Of a DNA stretch of 64,000 nucleotides, positions 47,803-57,568 are shown piece after piece; position 1 is the stretch's first letter; each line of letters begins with the position of its first letter. The notes beneath the pieces were generated by a model that saw nothing but the letters and a program-made list of their open reading frames with translations, was not told where the DNA came from and did not search any database. The position numbers and the translations under genes were made by a program. Source of the DNA: Eikenella exigua. GTDB lineage: Bacteria > Pseudomonadota > Gammaproteobacteria > Burkholderiales > Neisseriaceae. The stretch is from contig NZ_CP038018.1 in NCBI RefSeq assembly GCF_008805035.1, forward strand, positions 1,240,001-1,304,000, written 5' to 3'.

Positions 47803-48966
47803 CTATTTCCCTTTGCGTTGCAGTTGCCGCTGCAATTTGTGTGCAAGCATAAAAGCGATGTCGGCAGATTGTGAGGAGAGCACGGTGAAGTGACCCATCT
47901 TGCGTTTCGGGCGGGCATCTTTTTTGCCATAGAGATGCAGGCACACGTCGGGGCGTTGCAGAAGCGGCAGCCAGTTTACTTTGCCTGCGGGTAGCCAAAT
48001 ATCGCCCAAAAGATTGGCCATGCTGCAGCAGGAGAGCAAACGGGTATCGGCGGGCGGCAGGCCGCACATGAGGCGCACTTGCTGCTCGAATTGGTTGCTG
48101 GCGCAGGCATCCAAAGTGTAGTGGCCGGAGTTGTGCGGGCGCGGGGCGATTTCGTTCACAATCAGTTTGTGGTCGTTGCCGATCACGAAGATTTCCACAG
48201 CCAGCACACCGACGTAATTCATGGCTTCGGCCAGCTGGCAGGCCATTGCCTGTGCCTGTTTCTGCACTTCGTCAGGCAGGCGGGCAGGCACAATAGAGTA
48301 GGCGAGGATGCCGTCTTCGTGGCGGTTTTCGGCAGGCGGGAAGCATTCCACCTGCTGGCTGTTGAGTCGGCACACGATCACGGAAATCTCGGAATGCAGG
48401 TTGAGCATTTTTTCCAACACGCAAGGCACGCTGCCGAGCCGTTTGAAAGCGGCGCGGGCTTCTTTCGGGCTGGACACGCGCACCTGGCCTTTGCCGTCAT
48501 AGCCAAACATGGCAGTTTTGAAGATGCCGGGCAGGAGCGGCTCGAGGGCTTCGTCGGTGAGGTTGGCTTCTTGGGTAACAGGCAGGTAAGGCGCGGTTTG
48601 GAGGCCAGCTTTGGCTATCCAGGCTTTTTCTTGAATGCGGTTTTGGGCGATTTCCACGCTATCGCCGCTGGGACAAACGCGGGTTTCTAAGGCCAAGGCG
48701 CGCATAGCCTGGGCATTGACGTTTTCAAATTCGGTGGTAATGGCGGCGCAGATGGAAAGGTCGGCCAGTGCACCGAGGTCATCATACGGGGCACAGATGT
48801 GTTTGTCGGCCAGCACAGCAGCAGGGGAGTTGGGATCGGGATCGAGCACGGTAACGCTGTAGCCCATTTGTTTGGCGGCCACGGTAAACATCCGGCCCAA
48901 CTGGCCTCCGCCCAAAATGCCCAGCATGGCGGGTGGTAAAATCGGCGTTGTTTTCGCTTTGGTCAT
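47803..48966 (-). CDS. purK: N5-carboxyaminoimidazole ribonucleotide synthase
   Basis: 387 residues, ATP-grasp enzyme of purine synthesis. LGILGGGQLGRMFTVAAKQM at the N-terminus; ATP-grasp core around KTAMFGYDGKGQVRV and VNEIAPRPHNSGHYTLDAC. The ATG at 48966 (MTKAKTTPILPP) was chosen; the frame remains open upstream to about 49122 without family resemblance. Confidence 0.95.
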   Translation of the reverse strand: MTKAKTTPILPPAMLGILGGGQLGRMFTVAAKQMGYSVTVLDPDPNSPAAVLADKHICAPYDDLGALADLSICAAITTEFENVNAQAMRALALETRVCPSGDSVEIAQNRIQEKAWIAKAGLQTAPYLPVTQEANLTDEALEPLLPGIFKTAMFGYDGKGQVRVSSPKEARAAFKRLGSVPCVLEKMLNLHSEISVIVCRLNSQQVECFPPAENRHEDGILAYSIVPARLPDEVQKQAQAMACQLAEAMNYVGVLAVEIFVIGNDHKLIVNEIAPRPHNSGHYTLDACASNQFEQQVRLMCGLPPADTRLLSCCSMANLLGDIWLPAGKVNWLPLLQRPDVCLHLYGKKDARPKRKMGHFTVLSSQSADIAFMLAHKLQRQLQRKGK

Positions 48967-49287
48967 GTTCCACTTTCTACACCCGAAGGGGCGCGCTGTC
49001 AGCCGGGCTGAAACAAACGCCAGCCTCTGTTTGGTTGTGGTTCCGGCGGCGGCTGGCGGTCTGTTTGCTTGCAGCAAACACGTTACTTTGATGTAGTGTA
49101 TTGTACTCAAATCTCGGCACAAAGCCTAGTGCGCTCAGGTTGCGCAGTAGGCAATTCATTGATTTTCCTACATTGCCCAAATAGGATACCTGGAAATATA
49201 TAAACTATCTTAAGCCTTCCGTCCCCCCCCTTTTTTTCCGCTATAATCGTGCCATCTTTAAATCCACCCAAACAACGGACGCACGCC

Positions 49288-50139
49288 ATGCAAACCGCCC
49301 TTTCGCAAATCCCGCTTCACGGCTTCGCCATTGCCAACAATCACCCCTTTGTTTTGTTCGGCGGCATGAACGTGCTGGAAAGCCGCGATTTGGCCATGGA
49401 AATTGCCGCCACTTATGTGGAAATCTGCCGCAAGCTAGATATTCCCTATGTATTCAAAGCCAGTTTCGACAAGGCCAACCGCTCCAGCCTGCATTCTTTC
49501 CGCGGACCGGGTTTGGAAAAGGGTTTGCAATGGTTGGCCGATATTAAATCGGCCTACGGCGTGCCAGTGATTACCGACATCCACGAACCTTACCAAGCCG
49601 CGCCAGCGGCGGAGGTGGCCGATATTTTGCAGCTGCCGGCCTTTTTGAGCCGCCAAACCGATCTGGTGCACGCCATGGCGCGCACTGGTGCGATTATCAA
49701 CGTGAAAAAGGCGCAATTCCTCGCCCCGCATGAAATGCGACACATCATCAACAAGTGCCTGGAGGCGGGCAATGATAAAATCATCTTGTGCGAGCGCGGC
49801 TCTACCTTCGGCTACAACAACTTGGTGGTGGATATGCTCGGCTTTGACACCATGAAGCAGATGAACGTGCCGGTGTTTTTCGACGTTACCCACAGCCTGC
49901 AGCAGCCCGGCGCACGCAGCGATTCAGCCGGCGGGCGGCGAGAGCAGATTGTTACCTTGGCGCGCGCCGGCATGGCGGTGGGGCTGGCCGGGCTGTTTTT
50001 GGAAGCACACCCCGATCCCGAGCAGGCCAAGTGCGACGGCCCCTGCGCCCTGCACCTAAGCCAGCTCGAGCCTTTCTTGAGCCAGCTCAAGCAGATTGAT
50101 AATCTGGTAAAAGGTTTTGCCGAGCTGGATACGCATTAA
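49288..50139 (+). CDS. kdsA: 3-deoxy-8-phosphooctulonate synthase
   Basis: 283 residues. Condenses phosphoenolpyruvate with arabinose-5-phosphate to make KDO-8-P for lipopolysaccharide. Signature LFGGMNVLESRDLAMEIAA, FKASFDKANRSS, VITDIHEPYQAAPAAEVADI and FDVTHSLQQPG. The ATG at 49288 gives the normal N-terminus. The preceding 48967-49287 has no gene and contains a run of nine C and seven T. Confidence 0.96.
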   Translation: MQTALSQIPLHGFAIANNHPFVLFGGMNVLESRDLAMEIAATYVEICRKLDIPYVFKASFDKANRSSLHSFRGPGLEKGLQWLADIKSAYGVPVITDIHEPYQAAPAAEVADILQLPAFLSRQTDLVHAMARTGAIINVKKAQFLAPHEMRHIINKCLEAGNDKIILCERGSTFGYNNLVVDMLGFDTMKQMNVPVFFDVTHSLQQPGARSDSAGGRREQIVTLARAGMAVGLAGLFLEAHPDPEQAKCDGPCALHLSQLEPFLSQLKQIDNLVKGFAELDTH

Positions 50140-50161
50140 ATCCACTGCAAGGAGTGTCATC

Positions 50162-50557
50162 ATGACTACACAATCCGATTCCGCCTACCCCGTGCCCACT
50201 GCTGGCACACCCACGCCTGAGCAGCGCAACTATATGTATGCGATTTACGGCCTGTATGCGCTGGGCGTAGTCAGCTTTGCCATGCCCACCATCATCGGTG
50301 CCATCGTGGCCTATGTGAAGCGCGACGATATGCGCGGTACGATTTATTTCGACCACATCCAATTCCTGCTGCGCACTTTTTGGGCCAGCCTGATCGGGTT
50401 GGCAGCAAGCTGTCTGTTGATGATCACGATTATCGGCCTAATCATCGGCATGCCGCTGTTCTTGCTAGTCGGCCTGTGGTATCTCTTCCGCGTGGTGGCC
50501 GGTATTGTGCGTTTAATCGACAATCAATCCGTCACACCGGACGGCTGGCTGATGTAA
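50162..50557 (+). CDS. DUF4870-like small membrane protein
   Basis: 131 residues with three hydrophobic segments (YGLYALGVVSFAMPTIIGAI; SLIGLAASCLLMITIIGLII; LFLLVGLWYLFRVVAGIVRL). DYFDHIQFLLRTFW-like spacing fits DUF4870. AAGGAG precedes the ATG at 50162. Possibly co-transcribed with kdsA, 22 bases upstream. Confidence 0.8.
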   Translation: MTTQSDSAYPVPTAGTPTPEQRNYMYAIYGLYALGVVSFAMPTIIGAIVAYVKRDDMRGTIYFDHIQFLLRTFWASLIGLAASCLLMITIIGLIIGMPLFLLVGLWYLFRVVAGIVRLIDNQSVTPDGWLM

Positions 50558-50628
50558 ACCAAAGAGCTACCCGAAATTAGCAGTTCCCATTTTTCAGATA
50601 GCCTCACTCCATCTCATAAGGAAACCCC

Positions 50629-51288
50629 ATGCAAACTTGGCACGAAGTCATCGGCGCGGAAAAACAGCAGCCCTATTTCCAACACATCATTCACAGCGTG
50701 CACCGCGAGCGCGAAGCCGGGCAGATTGTGTACCCGCCCGCCGCCGATGTGTTCAACGCCTTCCGCACCACCGAGTTTGGCCGGGTGCGCGTGGTTATCC
50801 TCGGGCAAGACCCGTACCACGGTGCCAACCAAGCGCACGGGCTGGCATTTTCTGTGCGCGAAGGCGTGGCCGTGCCGCCATCCCTGGTAAATATTTACAA
50901 AGAGTTGGCACAAGATATCCCCAGCTTTCAAATTCCCAAACACGGCTATCTGCAAAGCTGGGCAGAGCAGGGTGTGCTGCTGCTCAACACCGTGCTCACT
51001 GTGCGTGCCGGCCAAGCTCATTCCCACGCCGCGCTGGGCTGGGAAACCTTCACCGACCACGTGATTGCCGTGCTCAACGAAGGACGCGAACACTTGGTAT
51101 TCATGCTGTGGGGCAGCCATGCCCAGAAAAAAGGCGCCATTATCAACCGCGCCCGCCATCTGGTGCTCACCGCGCCGCACCCCTCGCCGCTCTCCGCCCA
51201 CCGCGGCTTCTTCGGCTGCCGCCATTTCTCACAGGCCAATGCCTATTTGCAACAGCACGGTCTGCCGCCGATTGATTGGCAAATCTGA
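50629..51288 (+). CDS. ung: Uracil-DNA glycosylase
   Basis: 219 residues, family 1. Catalytic water-activating motif VVILGQDPYHGANQAHGLAF and the HPSPLSAHRGFFGC minor-groove loop are intact. Removes uracil from DNA. Confidence 0.96.
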   Translation: MQTWHEVIGAEKQQPYFQHIIHSVHREREAGQIVYPPAADVFNAFRTTEFGRVRVVILGQDPYHGANQAHGLAFSVREGVAVPPSLVNIYKELAQDIPSFQIPKHGYLQSWAEQGVLLLNTVLTVRAGQAHSHAALGWETFTDHVIAVLNEGREHLVFMLWGSHAQKKGAIINRARHLVLTAPHPSPLSAHRGFFGCRHFSQANAYLQQHGLPPIDWQI

Positions 51289-51297
51289 GCCGCTAAC

Positions 51298-52020
51298 GTG
51301 CTGTGCTTGATGCTGTTTGCCGCCGCCCTGCGCCCGGCTTTGGCAGCATGGCGGGCACACCGCCAGGCGGCATGGGTTGGGCTGTTGATCATGGCGCTGT
51401 GCTGGAGCCTGCGCGCCGCACCGGCCAGCAGGATGCTGGGCAGTTTGAGCTACCCCTTGCTGGGTATCGGCCTACTGGCCTTGATGGTGGGCATCCCGGC
51501 AGCATTCTGCCTGGCCGTATTGCTGCTGTTGCCCTATATCTGGCTGTGGCAAGGCGTGGGCGATTTAAGTGTGGCGGGGCTAACGGTTTTGGCCGGCATT
51601 GTGCCGCCGCTGGTCGGCGTAGCGCTGGCGCGGCAAATCGTGCAGCGGCTACCGCGCAACCTGTTTATCTACATCTTCCTCAACGGCTTTTTCGCCGCCG
51701 CGGCCGGCATCCTACTCAGCGCGGCCACAAATGGAGTGTTGCTGTATCTGGCCGGAACTTTTCCCACCACCATCCTGCTGGATTCCGTACTGCCGGTGTT
51801 CTTTCTGATTGCCTGGAGTGAAGCCTTCCTTACCGGCCTGCTGTCTGCTATCTTCATCGCCCTCAAGCCGCATCTGATCACCACCTTTCCAATGTCGACT
51901 ACCTGCGCCAAAATGCGCGGCAAATCTGGAAATAGGCCGTTGCAAAGGCTACCTGAAAACTGGTTTTTCAGGCACAATACGGCCTGTTCGGCATCTCGCT
52001 TTTCCGGCCTTTTATTTTAA
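51298..52020 (+). CDS. Energy-coupling-factor/CbiM-like permease with altered C-terminus
   Basis: 240 residues from GTG. Six or so membrane helices (for example YPLLGIGLLALMVGIPAAFC; FIYIFLNGFFAAAAGILLSA; PVFFLIAWSEAFLTGLLSAI). Resembles ECF-type/CbiM-like permeases. In the next frame at about 51889 the sequence reads NVDYLRQNARQIWK and stops at 51937, a typical family end. A single-base indel near 51885 therefore replaces the native tail with a DUS-encoded extension (QRLPENWFFRHN). Confidence 0.7.
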   Translation: MLCLMLFAAALRPALAAWRAHRQAAWVGLLIMALCWSLRAAPASRMLGSLSYPLLGIGLLALMVGIPAAFCLAVLLLLPYIWLWQGVGDLSVAGLTVLAGIVPPLVGVALARQIVQRLPRNLFIYIFLNGFFAAAAGILLSAATNGVLLYLAGTFPTTILLDSVLPVFFLIAWSEAFLTGLLSAIFIALKPHLITTFPMSTTCAKMRGKSGNRPLQRLPENWFFRHNTACSASRFSGLLF

Positions 52021-52051
52021 TTTCGTTGAAGCCCACGCTTTCAGGTAGCCT
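51945..52051. repeat. DUS group with DUS-bounded repeat element, copy 2
   Basis: AGGCTACCTGAA at about 51947-51958 faces TTTTTCAGGCAC, and TTTTAATTTCGTTGAAGCC then CACGCTTTCAGGTAGCCTT at 52014-52051 repeats the element seen at 39732-39771. Confidence 0.6.
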
Positions 52052-52145
52052 TAAGCCTCTGCCGGCTAAGTTTATCCAAACCGCTACCAAAGCCCGTCCC
52101 AATTCCCCACAGCCGCCCACCGTGTGGCTGCCACACGGAGCAAAT

Positions 52146-53537
52146 ATGAACAACCCCTTTACCAATCTCGGCCTCAGCGCTGAAATCACCGCTGCACTGA
52201 CCGACCAGGGCTACGAGCAGCCCACCGCCATCCAAACCGCCGCCATCCCCAAAGTGCTGGCCGGTCACGATCTGCTGGCCGCCGCCCAAACCGGCACCGG
52301 CAAAACTGCAGCCTTCATGCTGCCCAGCCTGGAACGCCTGCGCCGCTATGCCACCACCAGCACCTCGCCCGCCATGCATCCGGTGCGCATGCTGGTACTC
52401 ACCCCTACCCGCGAACTGGCCGATCAAATCGACCAAAACACCGCCGCCTACATCAAAAACCTGCCGCTGCGCCACACAGTGCTGTTCGGCGGCATGAATA
52501 TGGACAAACAAACTGCCGACCTGCGCGCCGGCTGCGAAATCGTGGTGGCCACCGTGGGGCGCCTACTGGATCACGTACAGCAAAAAAATATCCGGCTGGA
52601 TAAAGTGGAAATCGTGGTGCTCGACGAAGCCGACCGCATGCTCGACATGGGCTTCATCGACGACATCCGCCGCATCATGCAGCTGCTGCCCAAACAGCGT
52701 CAAACCCTGCTGTTTTCCGCCACATTCTCCCCTCCCATCCGCAAGCTGGCGCAAGATCTCATGTACCAGCCGGAACAGGTGCAAACTGCCCCGCAAAATA
52801 CCACCAGCGCCAGCGTTGAACAGCACATCATCGCCATCGACACCGCACAAAAGCGCAATCTGCTGGAGCGGCTAATTGTGGATTTGCACATCAACCAGGT
52901 AATCGTGTTCTGCAAAACCAAGCAGAGCGTTGATCAGGTAGCCCGCGATCTGAAACGGCGCGGTCTCAGCGTGGCGCCGATTCACGGCGACAAATCACAG
53001 CAAACCCGCTTGGAAACGCTCAACGCCTTCAAAGCCGGCGAACTGCGCGTGTTGGTAGCCACCGACGTGGCTGCACGCGGGCTGGACATTGTCGAGCTGC
53101 CATTTGTCATCAACTACGAAATGCCTACCCAGGCCGAAGATTATGTGCACCGCATCGGCCGCACCGGCCGCGCCGGCGCCGAGGGCGTGGCCATCTCGCT
53201 GATGGATGAAGACGAACAGAAAATGTTTGAAGCCATTAAAGAACTCATTGGCAAAGAACTGCCGGTGGAACGGATTGAGGGCTTCGAGCCGCGCTGGTGG
53301 CAACATCAGCAGGAAGGCAGCCGCCCCGCCGCCGAGCACTCCTCGCGCGAAACACGTGAGTCGCGTGAAACACGCCACAGCCGACGAGGCCGCAACTCAG
53401 ACAGCCGCAGCAAATCCTTCTCACACAGCAGCTACTTCGACAGCCCCGCACAGGAATGCGGCCGCATCCCCGGCCGCAGCCGCCGCAGCCGCCCTGTGTG
53501 CGCATTGGTACAACCAAACTACGGTGTTGATAGTTGA
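52146..53537 (+). CDS. DEAD-box RNA helicase, RhlE type
   Basis: 463 residues. Motifs in order: Q motif (GYEQPTAIQTAAIP), I (AAQTGTGKTAAFML), Ia (TPTRELADQI), II (VLDEADRML), III (LLFSATFSPP), IV-V (VATDVAARGLDIVELP) and VI (DYVHRIGRTGRAGAEG). The Arg/Ser-rich tail (RETRESRETRHSRRGRN) is RNA-binding. The ATG at 52146 was chosen; the longer frame contains a DUS repeat. Confidence 0.93.
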   Translation: MNNPFTNLGLSAEITAALTDQGYEQPTAIQTAAIPKVLAGHDLLAAAQTGTGKTAAFMLPSLERLRRYATTSTSPAMHPVRMLVLTPTRELADQIDQNTAAYIKNLPLRHTVLFGGMNMDKQTADLRAGCEIVVATVGRLLDHVQQKNIRLDKVEIVVLDEADRMLDMGFIDDIRRIMQLLPKQRQTLLFSATFSPPIRKLAQDLMYQPEQVQTAPQNTTSASVEQHIIAIDTAQKRNLLERLIVDLHINQVIVFCKTKQSVDQVARDLKRRGLSVAPIHGDKSQQTRLETLNAFKAGELRVLVATDVAARGLDIVELPFVINYEMPTQAEDYVHRIGRTGRAGAEGVAISLMDEDEQKMFEAIKELIGKELPVERIEGFEPRWWQHQQEGSRPAAEHSSRETRESRETRHSRRGRNSDSRSKSFSHSSYFDSPAQECGRIPGRSRRSRPVCALVQPNYGVDS

Positions 53538-53768
53538 GCGTCCTGCCTGCGCCGAATGAACCTGCCTTATCCGACGGAACTAAAGGACTGCTCCATACCC
53601 CGTGTGCAAGCAACAAAAGTGACGGAATTTGTCAGTTTACTCCGATCAGTCGGGGTACACTTCGGAAGCTATCTGGAAAACAAATGGATACTGGTTCTCA
53701 GGTAGCCATGAACCACACATTAAGTAACGTATTTTTCAGGGGTCCCTATTCCCCCGCCACAACTAATT

Positions 53769-55157
53769 ATGAATATTCAAGACCAAAGCAACGAAAGCCT
53801 CGCCCTACCACCACACTCCATAGAAGCCGAACAGTCGGTATTGGGCGGACTGATGGTGGATTCCTCCGCCTGGGACCGCATTGCCGGCACCATCTCGGAA
53901 GAAGACTTCTACCGCTACGAACACCGCCTAATTTTCCACGCCATTTCCCACCTGGCTGAACGCAACCGCCCCGCCGACACCATCACCGTGGAAGAAGTAT
54001 TGCAGCGTGAAGAAGTGTTGGAGGAAGCCGGCGGCTTTGGCTATCTGGTAGATTTAGCACAAAATACTGCCTCTGCCATCAACATCTCCCGCTATGCCGA
54101 AATCGTACGTAGCCGCTCCATCATGCGCCAACTGGCACAAGCTGGCACAGAGATTGCTAGGAATGCTTACAATCCGCAAGGCAAGGACGTCAAACAAATG
54201 TTAGACGAGGCAGAAGCCAAAATCTTTAAAATCGCGGAAAGCACCAGCAGAGTGCAACACGAGTTCTTAGAGATGCCTGCCATGCTGAAAGAAGCAGTCG
54301 CCAAAATCGACAAGGCTTACTCGAGGGAAAATAAAGACGATGTAACTGGCATTCCAACCGGATTCATTGATCTAGATAAAAAAATAGCTGGTTTGCACGG
54401 CGGCGATCTCATCATCGTCGCTGGGAGACCAGCAATGGGGAAAACCGCTTTTTCATTGAATATCGCGGAAAACGTCGCTATCAGTACGCACCTGCCCGTT
54501 GCCATCTTCTCGATGGAAATGGGCGGTGTGCAGCTGGTAATGCGTATGCTTGGTTCGGTTGGGAGGCTGGATCAGAGCTTACTCAAAACCGGTCAATTGC
54601 AAGACGAACATTGGAGCAAGCTCAATGACGCTCTGTACAAACTGTCAGACGCTCCCATCTTTATCGACGAAACTCCCGCCTTAAATTCGTTGGAAGTCCG
54701 TGCCCGCGTACGCCGACTGGCTAGAAGAAAAGGCAAATTAGGGCTGGTGGTTATCGACTACTTACAGCTGATGAACGGCACCGGCCACAATAACAATAAC
54801 CGTGCAGCAGAATTGGGAGAAATTTCTCGTTCACTTAAGTCACTGGCCAGAGAATTGGATATTCCAATTATCGCCCTCTCGCAGCTATCGCGTACTGTTG
54901 AATCCCGCACCGACAAACGCCCCATGATGTCCGACCTGCGCGAATCCGGTGCCATCGAGCAGGATGCCGACCTGATTATGTTTATGTATCGTGATGAATA
55001 CTACCACCCCGATACCGACAAAAAAGGCATGGCCGAATGCATCATCGGCAAGCACCGTAACGGTCCCACCGGCAAAATCCCGCTGGTGTTTACCGGTGAA
55101 TTCAGCAAATTTGACAATGCTGTACATACTGGGCATACTTACTTCACTGAAGAATAA
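53769..55157 (+). CDS. dnaB: Replicative DNA helicase
   Basis: 462 residues. N-terminal DnaB domain (PPHSIEAEQSVLGGLMVDSS), Walker A in IIVAGRPAMGKTAFSLNIAE, Walker B in LGLVVIDYLQLMNG and the DnaB LRESGAIEQDADLIMFMYRD. Followed by the minor pilin genes, as in Neisseria meningitidis (dnaB-pilHIJKX). The 53538-53768 gap upstream has no gene, only worn DUS copies. Confidence 0.97.
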   Translation: MNIQDQSNESLALPPHSIEAEQSVLGGLMVDSSAWDRIAGTISEEDFYRYEHRLIFHAISHLAERNRPADTITVEEVLQREEVLEEAGGFGYLVDLAQNTASAINISRYAEIVRSRSIMRQLAQAGTEIARNAYNPQGKDVKQMLDEAEAKIFKIAESTSRVQHEFLEMPAMLKEAVAKIDKAYSRENKDDVTGIPTGFIDLDKKIAGLHGGDLIIVAGRPAMGKTAFSLNIAENVAISTHLPVAIFSMEMGGVQLVMRMLGSVGRLDQSLLKTGQLQDEHWSKLNDALYKLSDAPIFIDETPALNSLEVRARVRRLARRKGKLGLVVIDYLQLMNGTGHNNNNRAAELGEISRSLKSLARELDIPIIALSQLSRTVESRTDKRPMMSDLRESGAIEQDADLIMFMYRDEYYHPDTDKKGMAECIIGKHRNGPTGKIPLVFTGEFSKFDNAVHTGHTYFTEE

Positions 55158-55219
55158 GAATAATCCTAATCAATCCACCTATTTTTGGGTGCCCCATTCC
55201 CCGTTTTAGAGTGATGGCT

Positions 55220-55891
55220 ATGAAAACACAACAACATATCCAGGGTTTTACCTTGATAGAACTAATGATTACCCTAACCCTTATTGGGATTATGGCCACG
55301 CTCGCCATGCCAAGCATGAGTGATTTTATTTCAAATCAAAGAATTGCTGGGCATATTGACCGTGTTGTTACCACTTTTAGATTTGCCAGAACAGAAGCTG
55401 TTCGGCGTAACGCACCCGTGCTTATATGCGGAGGAATTAAGTTAAAGTCTGACGCAAAACCTGATAATGGCTGTGATAAGGGAGGTAGCTCCCTATTGGC
55501 ATTTGTTGATAGCAACAAAGATGACGACTATCAAAGTAGTATCACCAATCCTAACAGCGATATTGATTTACGCTCTGTCTTGATCGATCAAGGCAATGTC
55601 AATATCACTTATTTGGATATTGGTTTTAATAAGCTATCTACTTCAAACACTAAATACCGGTTTATATTCTTACCCAATGGTTCTTTTGGTACTGGAATAA
55701 AAAGCGGATCCAGTGTACCTTACACCTATGCCTCGCACTACATTAGAATTTCAGCCAGTGATGGCAAACGAGTACGGATGGCTCTCATTGCACCTAGTGG
55801 AAGGGTTGTCTCGTGCAATACATCCATGACGCCTGCTGTATTTGATAGGATTCAGGCAGCTGATTACAAAAACTTCTGTGCTCTCTCATAA
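55220..55891 (+). CDS. pilH: Type IV minor pseudopilin PilH/FimT-like
   Basis: 223 residues from the ATG at 55220, chosen for GAG at suitable spacing; ATG 55214 and GTG 55211 are alternatives. Class III signal QGFTLIELMITLTLIGIMAT with Glu at +5. Processed by PilD and placed in the pilus priming complex. The whole 55.2-58.5 kb cluster is clearly more AT-rich than its flanks and free of DUS. Confidence 0.88.
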   Translation: MKTQQHIQGFTLIELMITLTLIGIMATLAMPSMSDFISNQRIAGHIDRVVTTFRFARTEAVRRNAPVLICGGIKLKSDAKPDNGCDKGGSSLLAFVDSNKDDDYQSSITNPNSDIDLRSVLIDQGNVNITYLDIGFNKLSTSNTKYRFIFLPNGSFGTGIKSGSSVPYTYASHYIRISASDGKRVRMALIAPSGRVVSCNTSMTPAVFDRIQAADYKNFCALS

Positions 55892-55911
55892 TTTTAGGAA
55901 CCTTATAAACC

Positions 55912-56493
55912 ATGGCTCATACAAAGAAATTTCCCATGCTAAAACTACAATCAATGCGCGGAAGTACCTTGCTTGAAGTATTGATATCTGTTTTTATTAT
56001 GGCTTTCGGCATCATGGCTTTAATGCTTGCACAACTAAAATCTGTTGGTAATGTCCGCGAGGCAGAAATGCAAACTCGTGTTGCCCAGGCAGTACAAAAC
56101 CTATCTGCAGGTATGCTGAGTAATCCAGATGTCATTACCAATTTAGGTAGTGCTAGTAACGTCAATGCCAAATTACAATATTCAAACTATAAAACCGCTT
56201 CTTGGGTCAATGTTGACAGCAATCCTCCGACCGCTAATGTTATATGTGGATTAGGTTCTGCCAACTCAATCGTGACGAATAGCGAGTTTACTACTTGTAT
56301 TACGAATGCGTTTGTGAATGAGTTAAAGATTGCATTACCAAATGCCGGCAATATTGCCTACAAAATAGACAGTACAAGCGGAGCAACCCCCACGACCACC
56401 ATATCCGTCAAATGGTCAGAAACTAATGATGATGCAGCGGGGGCAAATAGTGATAATTATAACTTCCAATATAGTGCCGTCGTAGGAGATTAA
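55912..56493 (+). CDS. pilI: Type IV minor pseudopilin PilI/PilV-like
   Basis: 193 residues. Prepilin segment MRGSTLLEVLISVFIMAFGI with the Gly-Ser/Thr cleavage point and Glu+5. It aligns with PilV-type minor pilins. It is 20 bases after pilH and 1 base before pilJ. Confidence 0.87.
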   Translation: MAHTKKFPMLKLQSMRGSTLLEVLISVFIMAFGIMALMLAQLKSVGNVREAEMQTRVAQAVQNLSAGMLSNPDVITNLGSASNVNAKLQYSNYKTASWVNVDSNPPTANVICGLGSANSIVTNSEFTTCITNAFVNELKIALPNAGNIAYKIDSTSGATPTTTISVKWSETNDDAAGANSDNYNFQYSAVVGD

Positions 56494-56494
56494 C

Positions 56495-57568
56495 ATGAGG
56501 AAAAAACAACTTTCTCCAATTTCCCCCCTTCTTCCACAGAACACAGAGTATGGTTTTACTCTAATTGAATTCATGGTGGCCAGCTCGCTTGCCTTGGTTG
56601 TATTGCTGGCTATTGGTATTACTTACGGCACCACCAGCAGAATGAAAAGAACATCAGAAAACCGCCTAGCCGCACAACAAGATTTACGCAACGTATCAGA
56701 GTTAGTCTTACGTGATGCTCAAATGGCAGGTGCCTTCGGTTGTTTTAACATGGGTAACTTAGTCCCAAAAGAACTCCCCACTTCTCCTGGCTCAAGTGAT
56801 GGTTTTCAATCTCCTGCTAAATTTCAACTTAAATTGGGTGACCCAAATTATAACGGCATTAGCACCATGAGCAATACTGATGCAAGCGCCGCATTTTCTC
56901 GCCATAACTTTATTCCCAAACCGGGATCAAAAGTTCTCGTTTTTACGTACGGGTTACATCCCACTCCTCTTGATAGCACAGGAACAAAAACAACTGGTGC
57001 TTCTGAAGAGTTAAGATCTGTGGTGCGAGCAGGCGGACATGTTGCTTTATCTTCTTGTTCACGAATGTATATTGATAAACACAGAAGCAACAACATTAAA
57101 ATTAACAGCAATGAAGTAGATGTATCTGATTTTGGTACAGGCCCGCGTACATCAAACTCAAATAATAGTGCTGTTTTTTATATCCCACAAACTACACTAT
57201 CTCAGGTATATAGTGCTGCCTACGTTGTTGGTCGTATAAATGGGGTTAATGACACCGATGCTCTTTACCGTTTTACCTTAGATAAAAATGGGCAGTGGAG
57301 TAACCCTCAGTTAATGGCTGCAAATATACAGAGCATGCAATATTCTGCCATATATTCTGGCTGTGACGATACTAGTACTAAGGTTACTTTTTCCGAAAAT
57401 AGAGACCAGCTAAAATCAACAGCAAATATTACGCGTGTATCCACCTTACCCACCATTATTGAGGTACAATTACGGCTTAATAATAGCCCATCAACTTACG
57501 GTGTCGTGAATCAATATTTAATTCGTGCAAACGTCCGTGGAGGTAATATATGTGCCAACCTATTCTAA
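56495..57568 (+). CDS. pilJ: Type IV minor pseudopilin PilJ/PilW-like
   Basis: 357 residues, the longest of the set. Prepilin segment EYGFTLIEFMVASSLALVVL. The large C-terminal domain has paired Cys (FGCFNMG, SSCSRMY, SGCDDTS, ICANLF). It overlaps pilK by 19 bases. Confidence 0.87.
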   Translation: MRKKQLSPISPLLPQNTEYGFTLIEFMVASSLALVVLLAIGITYGTTSRMKRTSENRLAAQQDLRNVSELVLRDAQMAGAFGCFNMGNLVPKELPTSPGSSDGFQSPAKFQLKLGDPNYNGISTMSNTDASAAFSRHNFIPKPGSKVLVFTYGLHPTPLDSTGTKTTGASEELRSVVRAGGHVALSSCSRMYIDKHRSNNIKINSNEVDVSDFGTGPRTSNSNNSAVFYIPQTTLSQVYSAAYVVGRINGVNDTDALYRFTLDKNGQWSNPQLMAANIQSMQYSAIYSGCDDTSTKVTFSENRDQLKSTANITRVSTLPTIIEVQLRLNNSPSTYGVVNQYLIRANVRGGNICANLF

